Origin: Deltaproteobacteria bacterium
GTDB taxonomy: Bacteria > Desulfobacterota > Desulfobaccia > Desulfobaccales > 0-14-0-80-60-11
Assembly: GCA_030018495.1 (NCBI GenBank)
Contig: JASEFS010000030.1
Coordinates: 1-42,760 of the forward strand
Length of the DNA stretch: 42,760 nucleotides
Direction: 5' to 3'
Part shown: positions 8,719-16,865 of the stretch, piece after piece
Layout of the letters: each line of letters opens with the position of its first letter
Numbering within the stretch: position 1 is the first letter of the stretch
Translations under genes and position numbers: made by a program
Notes under the pieces: model-generated
The model's database searches: none
What the model was told of the DNA's origin: nothing
The model's input: only the letters and a program-made list of their open reading frames with translations

Positions 8719-9315
8719 ATGGTATATTTTTTGGCCTTGGTCCTGCTGGCGTATCTTCTGGGCTCCATTCCCACCGGGCTCCTGGTGGCCCGCCTGATGG
8801 GAGGCCCGGACCCCCGAGGGACCGGCAGCGGCAATATCGGCACGGCCAACCTTTACCGCGTGTTGGGGCTCAAAGCCGCGGCTTTGACCTTGGCCGGCGA
8901 TATCCTAAAAGGGGCCATAGCCTTACTGCTGGCCCTTTTGTGGCTGCCGCCTCTGGGGACCTGGCAGGAATCAGCGCTGGCGGCAGTGGGGCTGGCCGCA
9001 GTGCTGGGCCATATGTTTTCCTTATACCTCAATTTCCGCGGGGGTAAAGGCGTGGCCACCACTTTCGGGGTTATTGCGGTGCTTTGCCCTTGGGCCGCAC
9101 TTAACCTAGCCCTAGCGTATGCGATAACCCTTGCCCAAACCAGGATTTTTTCCATAAGCGCGCTATTGTGCGCCTGGCTGCTGCCTGTGGCCGTCGGCTT
9201 GTTTTCCGGCTCCAAGGCCTATATATTTTTGTCCGGAATTCTTTCCGGTCTGATTCTGTTGAAGCATCGCGCTAATCTGGAACGTCTGTTTAAAGGAGAA
9301 GAACCGCGCCTTTAA
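8719..9315 (+). CDS. plsY: Glycerol-3-phosphate acyltransferase PlsY
   Basis: 198-aa integral membrane protein with about five hydrophobic helices. It acylates glycerol 3-phosphate from acyl phosphate, the first step of phospholipid synthesis. PlsY signatures are present: GSGNIGTANLYR near residue 35 and FRGGKGVATTFG near 105. Length is typical. The ribosome binding site is weak (TTAAGG). plsC lies 20 kb away, so the pathway genes are not clustered. Confidence 0.94.
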   Translation: MVYFLALVLLAYLLGSIPTGLLVARLMGGPDPRGTGSGNIGTANLYRVLGLKAAALTLAGDILKGAIALLLALLWLPPLGTWQESALAAVGLAAVLGHMFSLYLNFRGGKGVATTFGVIAVLCPWAALNLALAYAITLAQTRIFSISALLCAWLLPVAVGLFSGSKAYIFLSGILSGLILLKHRANLERLFKGEEPRL

Positions 9316-9354
9316 TCTCCGCCGGTGCTGCGCACAGCCCACTTGCGCGGAGAT
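9315..9354. repeat. Inverted repeat at the plsY 3' end
   Basis: ATCTCCGC (9315-9322) and GCGGAGAT (9347-9354) form an 8-bp stem with a 24-nt loop, overlapping the plsY stop and followed by an A-run then TTT. It may act as a weak terminator or RNA stabiliser. Confidence 0.3.
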
Positions 9355-9400
9355 AAAAAATTTCCCGGCAACTTGGCAAATTAAACGGATGGAGGCGGCA

Positions 9401-10057
9401 ATGCTGGTAAAGGATTGGATGACACGAGACCCGGTTACTGTTACTGATGAAACTTCAATGATGAAGGCAATTCATCTCATGAAGCAGAATCGCTTCCGGC
9501 GTCTGCCGGTGATGCATGAAAATCAGCTGGTGGGAATTATCACCGATAGGGATCTCAAAGAAGCTTCACCCTCCAAAGCTACCACCCTGGATGTACACGA
9601 ACTGTATTATTTGCTGGCCGAACTTCAAGTGAAAGACATCATGACCCGCAACCCCATCACCGTTTCTTCTCAGGACACGGTGGAGCACGCTGCGCAACTC
9701 ATGCTGGAAAACACCATTTCCGGGTTGCCGGTAGTGGATAAGGGTCAGTTGGTGGGTATCCTGACCCAATCCGATGTGTTCCGGGCATTTATGCACATCA
9801 CCGGGATTCAGCAGGCCGGAGTGCAATTCGCCCTGCGACTGGAAGACAAGCCGGGTCTTATTAAAGAGGTTGTTGACCTCCTCAGGGCGCGGGGCGCCCG
9901 TTTTGTCAGCCTGCTGACCTCCTACACTTCAAGCCGGGAGGGCTTCAGAGACATTTACATTCGCGTCAAGAATCTCTCGCCGGAGGGAGTCAAGGCCGCC
10001 AAGGAGGAGTTGGCCGGCCGCTATGAGGTGCTTTACGTGACCGAAGGGGAGAGCTGA
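9401..10057 (+). CDS. CBS-pair and ACT domain protein
   Basis: 218 aa. Two CBS motifs (about 1-55 and 70-125; MTRDPVTVTD and MTRNPITVSS) form a Bateman module, followed by an ACT-like domain from about 140 (FALRLEDKPGLIKEVVDLL). CBS pairs bind adenine nucleotides and ACT domains bind amino acids, so it is probably a ligand-sensing regulator with unknown target. The second ATG (9401) is chosen because GGAGG (9391-9395) fits it; the first ATG (9389) overlaps that site. A terminator follows. Confidence 0.88.
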   Translation: MLVKDWMTRDPVTVTDETSMMKAIHLMKQNRFRRLPVMHENQLVGIITDRDLKEASPSKATTLDVHELYYLLAELQVKDIMTRNPITVSSQDTVEHAAQLMLENTISGLPVVDKGQLVGILTQSDVFRAFMHITGIQQAGVQFALRLEDKPGLIKEVVDLLRARGARFVSLLTSYTSSREGFRDIYIRVKNLSPEGVKAAKEELAGRYEVLYVTEGES

Positions 10058-10093
10058 GGCTCGACCGATCGGCTGCCTTACCTTCTCATAAAG

Positions 10094-10133
10094 GGGCGGG
10101 AGGAAGGAAACTTTTTCTTCCATCCCGCCCTTT
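10094..10133. terminator. Bidirectional terminator between convergent genes
   Basis: GGGCGGGA (10094-10101) pairs with TCCCGCCC (10123-10130), and the stem is extended inward by GGAA/TTCC pairs. TTT follows on the plus side and AAA precedes it. It sits between the CBS-ACT gene and the oppositely oriented end of the exopolysaccharide operon, where a shared terminator is expected. Confidence 0.65.
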
Positions 10134-10191
10134 CCGCTTCACCCCCTTTTATCAAGGACCCTTTGTCCCGGAAACCTGCGGGTTGCCTTTA

Positions 10192-10956
10192 TCATTCTTT
10201 GGCAAACAAGACCCAGAGATTGGGAGAAAAGCGCTCGGTATCCACCGCCAGCTTGTCCAGACCCAAGGCCAGAAGATTGGTAAAGACACAAAGCGGCAGC
10301 ATGAGGGCCGTGGCCAGCCAGGCGATGCCGGCCGCGGCGCCCCCCTTCCTGGCCAAGCCCGCCATTGCTGAAAAAATCCAGTTGTGCAGCAATTGAACGA
10401 TGGCGGTGCCGATGCCCCCTTGATATCGGAGCGATTTTAAACTGAGGCCGGCTTGCGCCAATAATGCCTTGATCCCAAATGGGCTGAAGCGAAAAAAATC
10501 GTGCGGCCCCACGTGCACATTGTAAATGAAGGGCGCGGAAAGAATGCCCCAGCCGCCGGGCTTCAGGATGCGGGCGATTTCCCGCAGGACCTGGTCCGGC
10601 CGGTCCACGTGCTCCAGCATCTGGGCGCATAACACCGAATCAAAAACAGCCGCGGCAAAAGGAAGGCAGCGGGCGTCCCCGAAGACTTCCGGCCGCGCCT
10701 CAAAATCCTGGATGTTTTTAGTCACCGGATAGTCCAGACCGATATAATCCCTGACCTGCTTTAGATATGGGCGATACGGCTTATTGCCGCAGCCCACATC
10801 CAGCAGACGCCCTTCAAGCCGGCTGCCGTCAGCCTTGACATCCCGCCGGAAATAGTAGGACGGCAGAAACTGAAAATTAAGGAGATTGGCCCCTAATTCC
10901 TTCCCGCAGAGATAAAAATACGCCTCATATAAGAAACGGCTGATTTTTTGCCTCAC
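10192..10956 (-). CDS. Class I SAM-dependent methyltransferase, EPS operon
   Basis: 254 aa. Rossmann methyltransferase with SAM motif I LLDVGCGNKPYRPYL near residue 52, an acidic GLDYP after strand 2, and post-motif LCAQMLEHVDRPDQVLREIARILKPGG (methyltransferase type 11). The C-terminus has an unusually hydrophobic stretch (about 210-235), perhaps membrane-associated. It is the last gene of the operon; its ATG overlaps the amidotransferase stop by 4 nt. It probably methylates a sugar of the exported polysaccharide; substrate inferred. Confidence 0.85.
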   Translation of the reverse strand: MRQKISRFLYEAYFYLCGKELGANLLNFQFLPSYYFRRDVKADGSRLEGRLLDVGCGNKPYRPYLKQVRDYIGLDYPVTKNIQDFEARPEVFGDARCLPFAAAVFDSVLCAQMLEHVDRPDQVLREIARILKPGGWGILSAPFIYNVHVGPHDFFRFSPFGIKALLAQAGLSLKSLRYQGGIGTAIVQLLHNWIFSAMAGLARKGGAAAGIAWLATALMLPLCVFTNLLALGLDKLAVDTERFSPNLWVLFAKE

Positions 10957-12902
10957 GTCCCGCCCCTGTCATGCACTTTCCGCCGCCATTCGGCCAGAAC
11001 CAGCAAGCGCCACACATCTTCGCACAAATCGCTTTGGCCCGCGTAAAATCTTTGCACCAGACTTCGGACCCCGGTCTCATCGCACAATCCGGCCAAGGGG
11101 CTCGGGGCCGCTGACAGGCATTTCCTGACAAAATGGGAAAGATATCCCTGAAACCAGGACCGCAAGGGGCTCTGGAAACCGTTCTTTTTGCGGTAAACGA
11201 ATGCCGGACCCAGCTCCGGACGCAATATCCGCTTGATCAGGTACTTCTGATCGCCCCCGTGGTATTTCAGGTTCAGGGGCATGCGCGCCGCCAGCTCCAC
11301 CACCCTGTGGTCCAGGAAGGGGCAGCGCAGTTCCAGGGAAGCGGCCATGCTGGCGCGGTCCGCCTTAACCAGGATATCTTCCGACAGATAGGTGTTCAAA
11401 TCGGTAAACTGCATGCGGCTGATGGGGTGCTGAAAGTCTTGCCGCCAGCAATCATCAAAGAAAGCATGCACTTCCTGAGAATCTACCAGGGCGCGGCGAA
11501 TGTCCTGGTGGAGAAGCGCCAGGTTGGTCTCCCGGCTCACAATTGCCCGGTAAACATTGCCGTTCTGCAGCGCGGCGCGCTTCAAAAAGGCTTTGCCTCT
11601 GAGAGAATGCGGCCAGATTTTTGCCAACGCGGCCAACAGGCGGGGCTGCAGCGAGTGCGGCATTGCATTAAGCAACCGCTGTACCCTATAGGCATTATGA
11701 TAGCGCGGGTATCCGGCAAACAACTCATCGCCGCCGTCGCCGGTTAGAGCCACGGTTACATGGCGCCTGGCCGCCTCCGAGACCAGCCAGGTGGGAATGG
11801 CCGAGGAATCGCCGAACGGCTCGTCAAAATGGCTCACCAGGCGAGGAAGCAAAGTCAATGTATCGGGGCGGACGATTTCTTCGGTGTGCTCCGTGTGAAA
11901 CTGCCGCGATACCTGGCGGGCATAAGGAAGTTCGTTGACGCCCCCTTGGGCGAAGCCTATGGCGAAGGTCTTGACAGGCTTGCCGCTGACCCGCTGCATA
12001 TGGCGAACGACCAGAGTGGAATCAAGGCCGCCGGAGGCAAAGGCCCCCAGCGGCACGTCGCTGATCAGGCGGAGGCGGACGGCCTCGGCGAACTCAGCCT
12101 CGAATTCCTCAAACCAATCCTTCCCGCAGGAATCTGAAGCTGTCGGCATTTGCCAATAGCGCTGCATCCTGACCTCCCCCGGCCGGTTCAAATCGATGCT
12201 GGCGAAGTGCCCGGGAGGGAGTTTGCCTATTCCCCGGTAAATAGTCCGGGGTGACGGGATGTATCCATAAATCATGTACTGGCTCAAAGCCACGGGATCG
12301 ATTTCCCGAGGTGTGGCCGGGTCTGCGATTATGGCTTTAAGCTCGGAGGCGAATTGAAACTCTGTGTCAGTGGCCCGGTAGTACAACGGTTTTTTACCGA
12401 TTGGGTCCCTCGCCAGATAAAGGGTTCTTTCCTGCACATCCACCACCCCGAAGGCGAACATGCCCCGCAGCCGGGCCAGGCACTCGGGACCCCACTTGGC
12501 AAAAGCCATCAGCAGTACTTCCGAATCCGACCGGGTGTGAAATTTGACGCCCAGGCTCGCCAGTTCCCGCTTAAGTTCCAAAAAATTGTAGATTTCCCCG
12601 TTAAAGGTAAGCCAAAAGCGCCGTTGAGCATCGCCCATCGGCTGGCCGGCCTGGGGCGAGAGGTCCAGGATGGCCAGGCGCCGGTGGCCCAGGAAGACAT
12701 CCCAGCCGTGAGACAGGCAACCTTGGGCCGATTTAAATTCATGGGGCCGGGTAGCTGAAAAATGAGCGCCGGTGGACAAATTAATTCCCAGGTAGCCGGA
12801 ACCGTCGGGTCCCCGGTGTCTCATGGTGTCCGTCTGGCGGCAGGCCAAACCACCGTCGCGGAGAACCCCTTTTGCCTGCACTCGCCCAAAAATTCCGCAC
12901 AT
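10953..12902 (-). CDS. asnB: Asparagine synthase (glutamine-hydrolysing)-type amidotransferase
   Basis: 649 aa. Starts MCGIFG with catalytic Cys2 of an N-terminal glutaminase; the RHRGPDGSG and FNGEIYN motifs follow. The C-terminal ATP-pyrophosphatase domain has ASGGLDST and ALTGDGGDELFAGYPRY. AsnB makes asparagine, but paralogues in surface-polysaccharide loci may amidate sugar carboxyl groups. The position between flippase and methyltransferase genes favours the latter; this is inference. Coupled to the downstream methyltransferase by a 4-nt overlap. Confidence 0.9.
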   Translation of the reverse strand: MCGIFGRVQAKGVLRDGGLACRQTDTMRHRGPDGSGYLGINLSTGAHFSATRPHEFKSAQGCLSHGWDVFLGHRRLAILDLSPQAGQPMGDAQRRFWLTFNGEIYNFLELKRELASLGVKFHTRSDSEVLLMAFAKWGPECLARLRGMFAFGVVDVQERTLYLARDPIGKKPLYYRATDTEFQFASELKAIIADPATPREIDPVALSQYMIYGYIPSPRTIYRGIGKLPPGHFASIDLNRPGEVRMQRYWQMPTASDSCGKDWFEEFEAEFAEAVRLRLISDVPLGAFASGGLDSTLVVRHMQRVSGKPVKTFAIGFAQGGVNELPYARQVSRQFHTEHTEEIVRPDTLTLLPRLVSHFDEPFGDSSAIPTWLVSEAARRHVTVALTGDGGDELFAGYPRYHNAYRVQRLLNAMPHSLQPRLLAALAKIWPHSLRGKAFLKRAALQNGNVYRAIVSRETNLALLHQDIRRALVDSQEVHAFFDDCWRQDFQHPISRMQFTDLNTYLSEDILVKADRASMAASLELRCPFLDHRVVELAARMPLNLKYHGGDQKYLIKRILRPELGPAFVYRKKNGFQSPLRSWFQGYLSHFVRKCLSAAPSPLAGLCDETGVRSLVQRFYAGQSDLCEDVWRLLVLAEWRRKVHDRGGT

Positions 12903-12937
12903 CAGCTGATAAGTTCCATGGTATTGAGCAGGCGCTC

Positions 12938-14491
12938 CTAGGCCTGGTTTTTTGCCCCGCCCAAGTGAAGATTGCCGGGCGCGCCGCCCGGCGTCCCGGC
13001 CTCCGACGTCACCGGGGTGTCCCAGGGTATTTGACTGTTTAGGACCCCCATTTCGTGCTGCACGGACTTACAGGTGAGAAGGCCATATCCCAGGGCAAAA
13101 CCTGCCAGTGCCCCAATGATCCCCAGACGGCCTTTCAACAGATAAAAAAATCCCGTCCCCAGAATTCCACCCAGATTGGCATGCAGGACATGGGCGGCAA
13201 AAACCCGGATTTTGAGATGCCGCCATACAGCCGACGCCATGAGGATGCTCACGCCTGCCAACCAGAGAGCTTTGGCCGCGGCCATCCCGGTGAGCCCATA
13301 AAAAGCCGCGGCCGCAGACATCAGCGGCAGTCCGATCAGGCCGGCCAGGGCCTGTGCCAGCGTCAGGGTAAGTTGATGACCGGTCATGGCCAGAATTAAG
13401 ACCACCGAACCGCAGGATACATTGACCAGATGAGCTGCAGCCAAAACCCGCAGGGCGGTGTCAGCCTCAGCAAATCCCGGGCCGAAGAAGCCAAGTATCT
13501 CAGGAGCCGCGAGCATGCATACGCAGGCCAGCGGCAGGGCCACATAATACATCCACCTGGAGGTGGCTTGAGCGACCGTTTCCACACGCTGCATGTCGCC
13601 TTGCTGGCAAAACCTGGCAAACAGGTGCGGCACCGCGGCATTGACCGCAATGAGCGGCAGGTTGATAATCAACGCAGTCTTGGCCGCGGATTCATAGTAG
13701 GCGACGTTTTCCGGGGATTTGAAAAATCCCAGAATAAGGCTGTCAACCGACCAGAAGACCAACATGCAAAGCGAACTGAAAAATAGCGGCCAACTGTATT
13801 TCAGGAGATCTTTGATCGGCGCCGGGTTGGCCCAAGTCCAAAGCCTGCCTGGGAGGCGTGACTTCAGCACCGCAGCCAGGAAACCCAAGGCAATAATGGA
13901 ACTGGCCAGAAAAACGCACCCAAGGGCCTGGGGCGCTCCTATCAGGGATTGCCCGTAATACCCCATGACTATGGTCAGCGTGAATACCAGAACCGGGGTC
14001 AACAAATCCTGGGAAAAAACCACCCAGCGCACGCCCCCCAAAGCCCGCAGCCCTTCGCCGCATAGTGCGGCCACCACCAGTAGCGGCAGGGCCGGAGCCG
14101 CCCAAGCAAGCACTTGCGGGAGACTGGGAGCATGAAAATGCCCTGCCAGCCATTCTCCCGAACCGTACAAAGCCAGGGCCGCAGGGCCGCTGAGAAGCAG
14201 AATTAAGGCAACGGCAGGATAAAAAAAGTTCAGGAGCTCTCCATCTTTGCCTTCTGCCTGCAACGCGGCAAAAAACCGCAGCAGGCCGAGATCCAGCCCC
14301 AAGCGGCAAACCACGGAAAGGATGGTAATCAGGTAAATCACGATAGTGTAGGTGCCCATCTGCTCGGCGCCGAACAAGCGGGCGATGATGATCAGGGTGA
14401 GATAACCCAGCGGTATGGAGACGGTTTTAAAGGTTAACGCCAAGGCTGAATCCGCGGCAATATGACGCAACAGCCCTCCAAGGCAAGTCAT
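12938..14491 (-). CDS. Lipopolysaccharide/EPS flippase, Wzx/MATE-type
   Basis: 517 aa polytopic protein with about 12-14 hydrophobic helices and few charged residues. The N-terminal pattern (LTFKTVSIPLGYLTLIIIARLFG, then MGTYTIVIYL) is typical of polysaccharide biosynthesis/oligosaccharide flippases that move undecaprenyl-linked repeat units across the inner membrane. The cytosolic tail is Gly/Pro-rich. Start ATG at 14491 has only a weak TGGAAA upstream; a TTG a few codons later is possible. Confidence 0.88.
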   Translation of the reverse strand: MTCLGGLLRHIAADSALALTFKTVSIPLGYLTLIIIARLFGAEQMGTYTIVIYLITILSVVCRLGLDLGLLRFFAALQAEGKDGELLNFFYPAVALILLLSGPAALALYGSGEWLAGHFHAPSLPQVLAWAAPALPLLVVAALCGEGLRALGGVRWVVFSQDLLTPVLVFTLTIVMGYYGQSLIGAPQALGCVFLASSIIALGFLAAVLKSRLPGRLWTWANPAPIKDLLKYSWPLFFSSLCMLVFWSVDSLILGFFKSPENVAYYESAAKTALIINLPLIAVNAAVPHLFARFCQQGDMQRVETVAQATSRWMYYVALPLACVCMLAAPEILGFFGPGFAEADTALRVLAAAHLVNVSCGSVVLILAMTGHQLTLTLAQALAGLIGLPLMSAAAAFYGLTGMAAAKALWLAGVSILMASAVWRHLKIRVFAAHVLHANLGGILGTGFFYLLKGRLGIIGALAGFALGYGLLTCKSVQHEMGVLNSQIPWDTPVTSEAGTPGGAPGNLHLGGAKNQA

Positions 14492-14536
14492 CGAATTTCC
14501 ATCAGGTCCGCAGACTTTTCCTTTAATTTCCGACCT

Positions 14537-15715
14537 CTAATTCAGCGAAACGGCTCGACAATTATTATGCTGCCAGCGTACCCTGGGCAAGAAGTAAGCC
14601 GGGCGGAGGTTGTCCCGATATTTTTGAACCATGGATATCATTTCCAGCAAAACCCCGATGGTCAGATAATGAGGCTCCAACCCCAAGGAAAGAAGGCCCG
14701 AATGGCTTGGGTTGTAATAATGTTCCTCCTCTTCCCGGCGGGGATTGGGAATCTGTTTGATCTGCACCTCAAGTCCCAGTTCCCGGCCGGCTTCGCGGAC
14801 CTTTTCCGCCAGGTTACGGACACTGAAGGTCTCCACAAACTGGTTGAAGACCCGATAATGCCCAGGCTCCGGCGGGTTCCGCAGGGCCAATTCCACGCAG
14901 GCCAGGGTGTCCTTAATATTCAGGTATCCCCTTTTCTGGCCTCCCCTCCCATAAATCGTTAAAGGGTACCCTGCCGCAGCCTGAGCCACAAAGCGGTTCA
15001 ACACGGTGCCAAAAATATCGTCATAATTGAAGATGGGCGCCAGGCGGTCATCCGGCAGGGAGCCGTTAATGGCCAGGCCGTACACCGGACCCTGGTTCAG
15101 ATCGGTGATGCGTATATCCCACATGCGGCAATAGAAATAGAGCATATCGCCGTCCTGGGATTTGGTCAGGTGGTAAAGAGAGCCAGGGGTCTTTGGATAA
15201 AGAAAGGTGTGTTTCCGGCCTTTGTGCCGGACTTCAAGGTAGCCTTCTTCTATGTCTATATTGGGAGTGCCGTAAACCCCCATGGTGCCGAGTTTGACTA
15301 TGTGACAGGCAGAGTCTGTTTCCGCCACCGCATGGATTAAATTCAGGGTGGAAAGCAAGTTGTTTGTCAGGGTAAAGGCGGCGGTCTCCCGGTTCAGCAT
15401 GGAATAAGGGGCGGAAGGCTGTTCCGCGTAATGGACCACCCCCTCGGGAGCAAAATCTTTAAAAATTTGCAGCAGGAAAGGGTAATCGCAGACATCACCG
15501 ACCGCCACCCGGATCGAATATCCTGTCAGGGCCCGCCATAATTCGGCTCGCTGAGGCAGGTCGGGGACCGGCAGCAGGGGCAGGCAGTTCATTTCCACGC
15601 AGGCCCGGCGCCGGAAATAATTGTCAACCACCGCCACCTCATGTCCTTTTTGGGAAAGGTGCATGGCCGTGGGCCAACCGAGATAACCATCGCCTCCCAA
15701 AATCAAGACGCGCAT
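14537..15715 (-). CDS. sqdB: UDP-sulfoquinovose synthase, SQD1/SqdB family
   Basis: 392-aa extended SDR. SQD1/SqdB converts UDP-glucose and sulfite to UDP-sulfoquinovose. Family hallmarks: GGDGYLGW (NAD site, residues 7-14), HYAEQPSAPYSM, KLGTMGVYGTPNIDIEEGY, DLNQGPVYG, GQKRGYLNIKDT and EEHYYNPSH. Thr144, Tyr181 and Lys185 line up with Thr145, Tyr182 and Lys186 of Arabidopsis SQD1 at a constant offset of one. The plant GTMGEYG reads GTMGVYG here (Val147 for Glu). Ribosome binding site AAGGGGA. Sulfite would be available in a sulfate reducer. It sits in an exopolysaccharide operon, not with sulfolipid glycosyltransferases. Confidence 0.85.
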   Translation of the reverse strand: MRVLILGGDGYLGWPTAMHLSQKGHEVAVVDNYFRRRACVEMNCLPLLPVPDLPQRAELWRALTGYSIRVAVGDVCDYPFLLQIFKDFAPEGVVHYAEQPSAPYSMLNRETAAFTLTNNLLSTLNLIHAVAETDSACHIVKLGTMGVYGTPNIDIEEGYLEVRHKGRKHTFLYPKTPGSLYHLTKSQDGDMLYFYCRMWDIRITDLNQGPVYGLAINGSLPDDRLAPIFNYDDIFGTVLNRFVAQAAAGYPLTIYGRGGQKRGYLNIKDTLACVELALRNPPEPGHYRVFNQFVETFSVRNLAEKVREAGRELGLEVQIKQIPNPRREEEEHYYNPSHSGLLSLGLEPHYLTIGVLLEMISMVQKYRDNLRPAYFLPRVRWQHNNCRAVSLN

Positions 15716-15728
15716 ATCGGTCTTCCCC

Positions 15729-16865
15729 TTAGTGAGCTGCCGCCAATTGAGAAGGTTCTCCGGTTAAAAAATTTTCCGAAGTGAAGGCGGCATCCGGGAA
15801 AGAGGGCATAAATTCGCGCAAAACCTTGTGCCTGATGAGATAAGTCTTTATCTCCGCCACAGTCAGAGGCTCTTCCCGGGAAGAAATATAGCTGCGACGC
15901 GCCGGCCGGGCCCCGGCATCCCTATAAGCGTATTTAATCCTGGTATAGAAATTCCGAAGGGCCGGCAAAATGACGAACATTCTCTGCAGTTCGGTCGTAC
16001 GGTCAATTTCTTCATCACTGAGGAGTTCTTCGTAAAGCTTTTCGCCGGACCTGGCCCCGATGAATTCGATGGCGATGTCTTGCGGGTCAAAGCCATAAAT
16101 CGGCGCCAGCAAATCGATCATGGCCTGGGCCAGGTCCAGAATACGCATCACCGGCATCTTGGTGACGAACACTTCCCCTCCGCAAGCCAGAGTGCAGGCT
16201 TCGAGCACCAGATGCGCCGCTTCCTGCAAGGTCATAAAAAATCGGGTCATTTTGATATCCGTGATGGTCACTGAGGCGCCCCTTCTAATCTGATCGGCAA
16301 ATATGGGCACCACCGACCCCTGAGAGGCTATGACATTCCCGAATCGGACGCTGGAGAACACCTGCTGGCCGCCGGGGTTGACGATGTTGGCGGCGCTCAT
16401 CAGACGCTCCCCCATTAACTTGGAGGTCCCCATAACATTAGTGGGATTTACCGCCTTATCCGAACTGGTGAAGATAGTCCGCTTGACCTTCTGGCAAATG
16501 GCAGCCTGAATGATGTTCTTCACCCCCAGAATGTTGGTCTGCACCGCCTCGAAAGGGTTGTATTCCGAGAGCCCGACATGCTTTAAGGCCGCGGCATGAA
16601 AAATGATATCCACCCCGGCGCAAAGGTTTTCCATTTTGCGGGCGTCTCGCACATCGCCGAAAAAGAAGGTTAGGCCGTTGGTGTGCCGATAGCGCTCACC
16701 CAGGAGGAATAAAGCTGTTTCATTGTTGTCAACGGCCCGAATCTCACCCGGTGCGCAGGCCAGCAACAGCCTGATCAACTCCTGACCGACGGAACCCGCG
16801 GCTCCGGTAATCAAAATGATTTTATCTTTAAAAAAAGTGTTCAAAGGCTTATCCCTCAGCCGCAT
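15729..16865 (-). CDS. UDP-GlcNAc 4,6-dehydratase-type SDR, soluble CapD/PglF-like
   Basis: 378 aa. NAD-binding GAAGSVGQELIRLLL near residue 20, FHAAALKHVGLSEYNPFEA, SSDKAVNPTNVMGTSK, and IGARSGEKLYEELLS. The SDR tyrosine is replaced by Met in NVMGTSK, as in WbpM/PglF/CapD dehydratases that make UDP-4-keto-6-deoxy-GlcNAc. The N-terminal membrane domain of WbpM/CapD is absent. I use ATG 16865, which overlaps the kinase stop by 17 nt; an upstream ATG at 16922 adds 19 residues encoded within the kinase gene. Provides a deoxy-amino sugar precursor to the exopolysaccharide. Confidence 0.88.
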   Translation of the reverse strand: MRLRDKPLNTFFKDKIILITGAAGSVGQELIRLLLACAPGEIRAVDNNETALFLLGERYRHTNGLTFFFGDVRDARKMENLCAGVDIIFHAAALKHVGLSEYNPFEAVQTNILGVKNIIQAAICQKVKRTIFTSSDKAVNPTNVMGTSKLMGERLMSAANIVNPGGQQVFSSVRFGNVIASQGSVVPIFADQIRRGASVTITDIKMTRFFMTLQEAAHLVLEACTLACGGEVFVTKMPVMRILDLAQAMIDLLAPIYGFDPQDIAIEFIGARSGEKLYEELLSDEEIDRTTELQRMFVILPALRNFYTRIKYAYRDAGARPARRSYISSREEPLTVAEIKTYLIRHKVLREFMPSFPDAAFTSENFLTGEPSQLAAAH

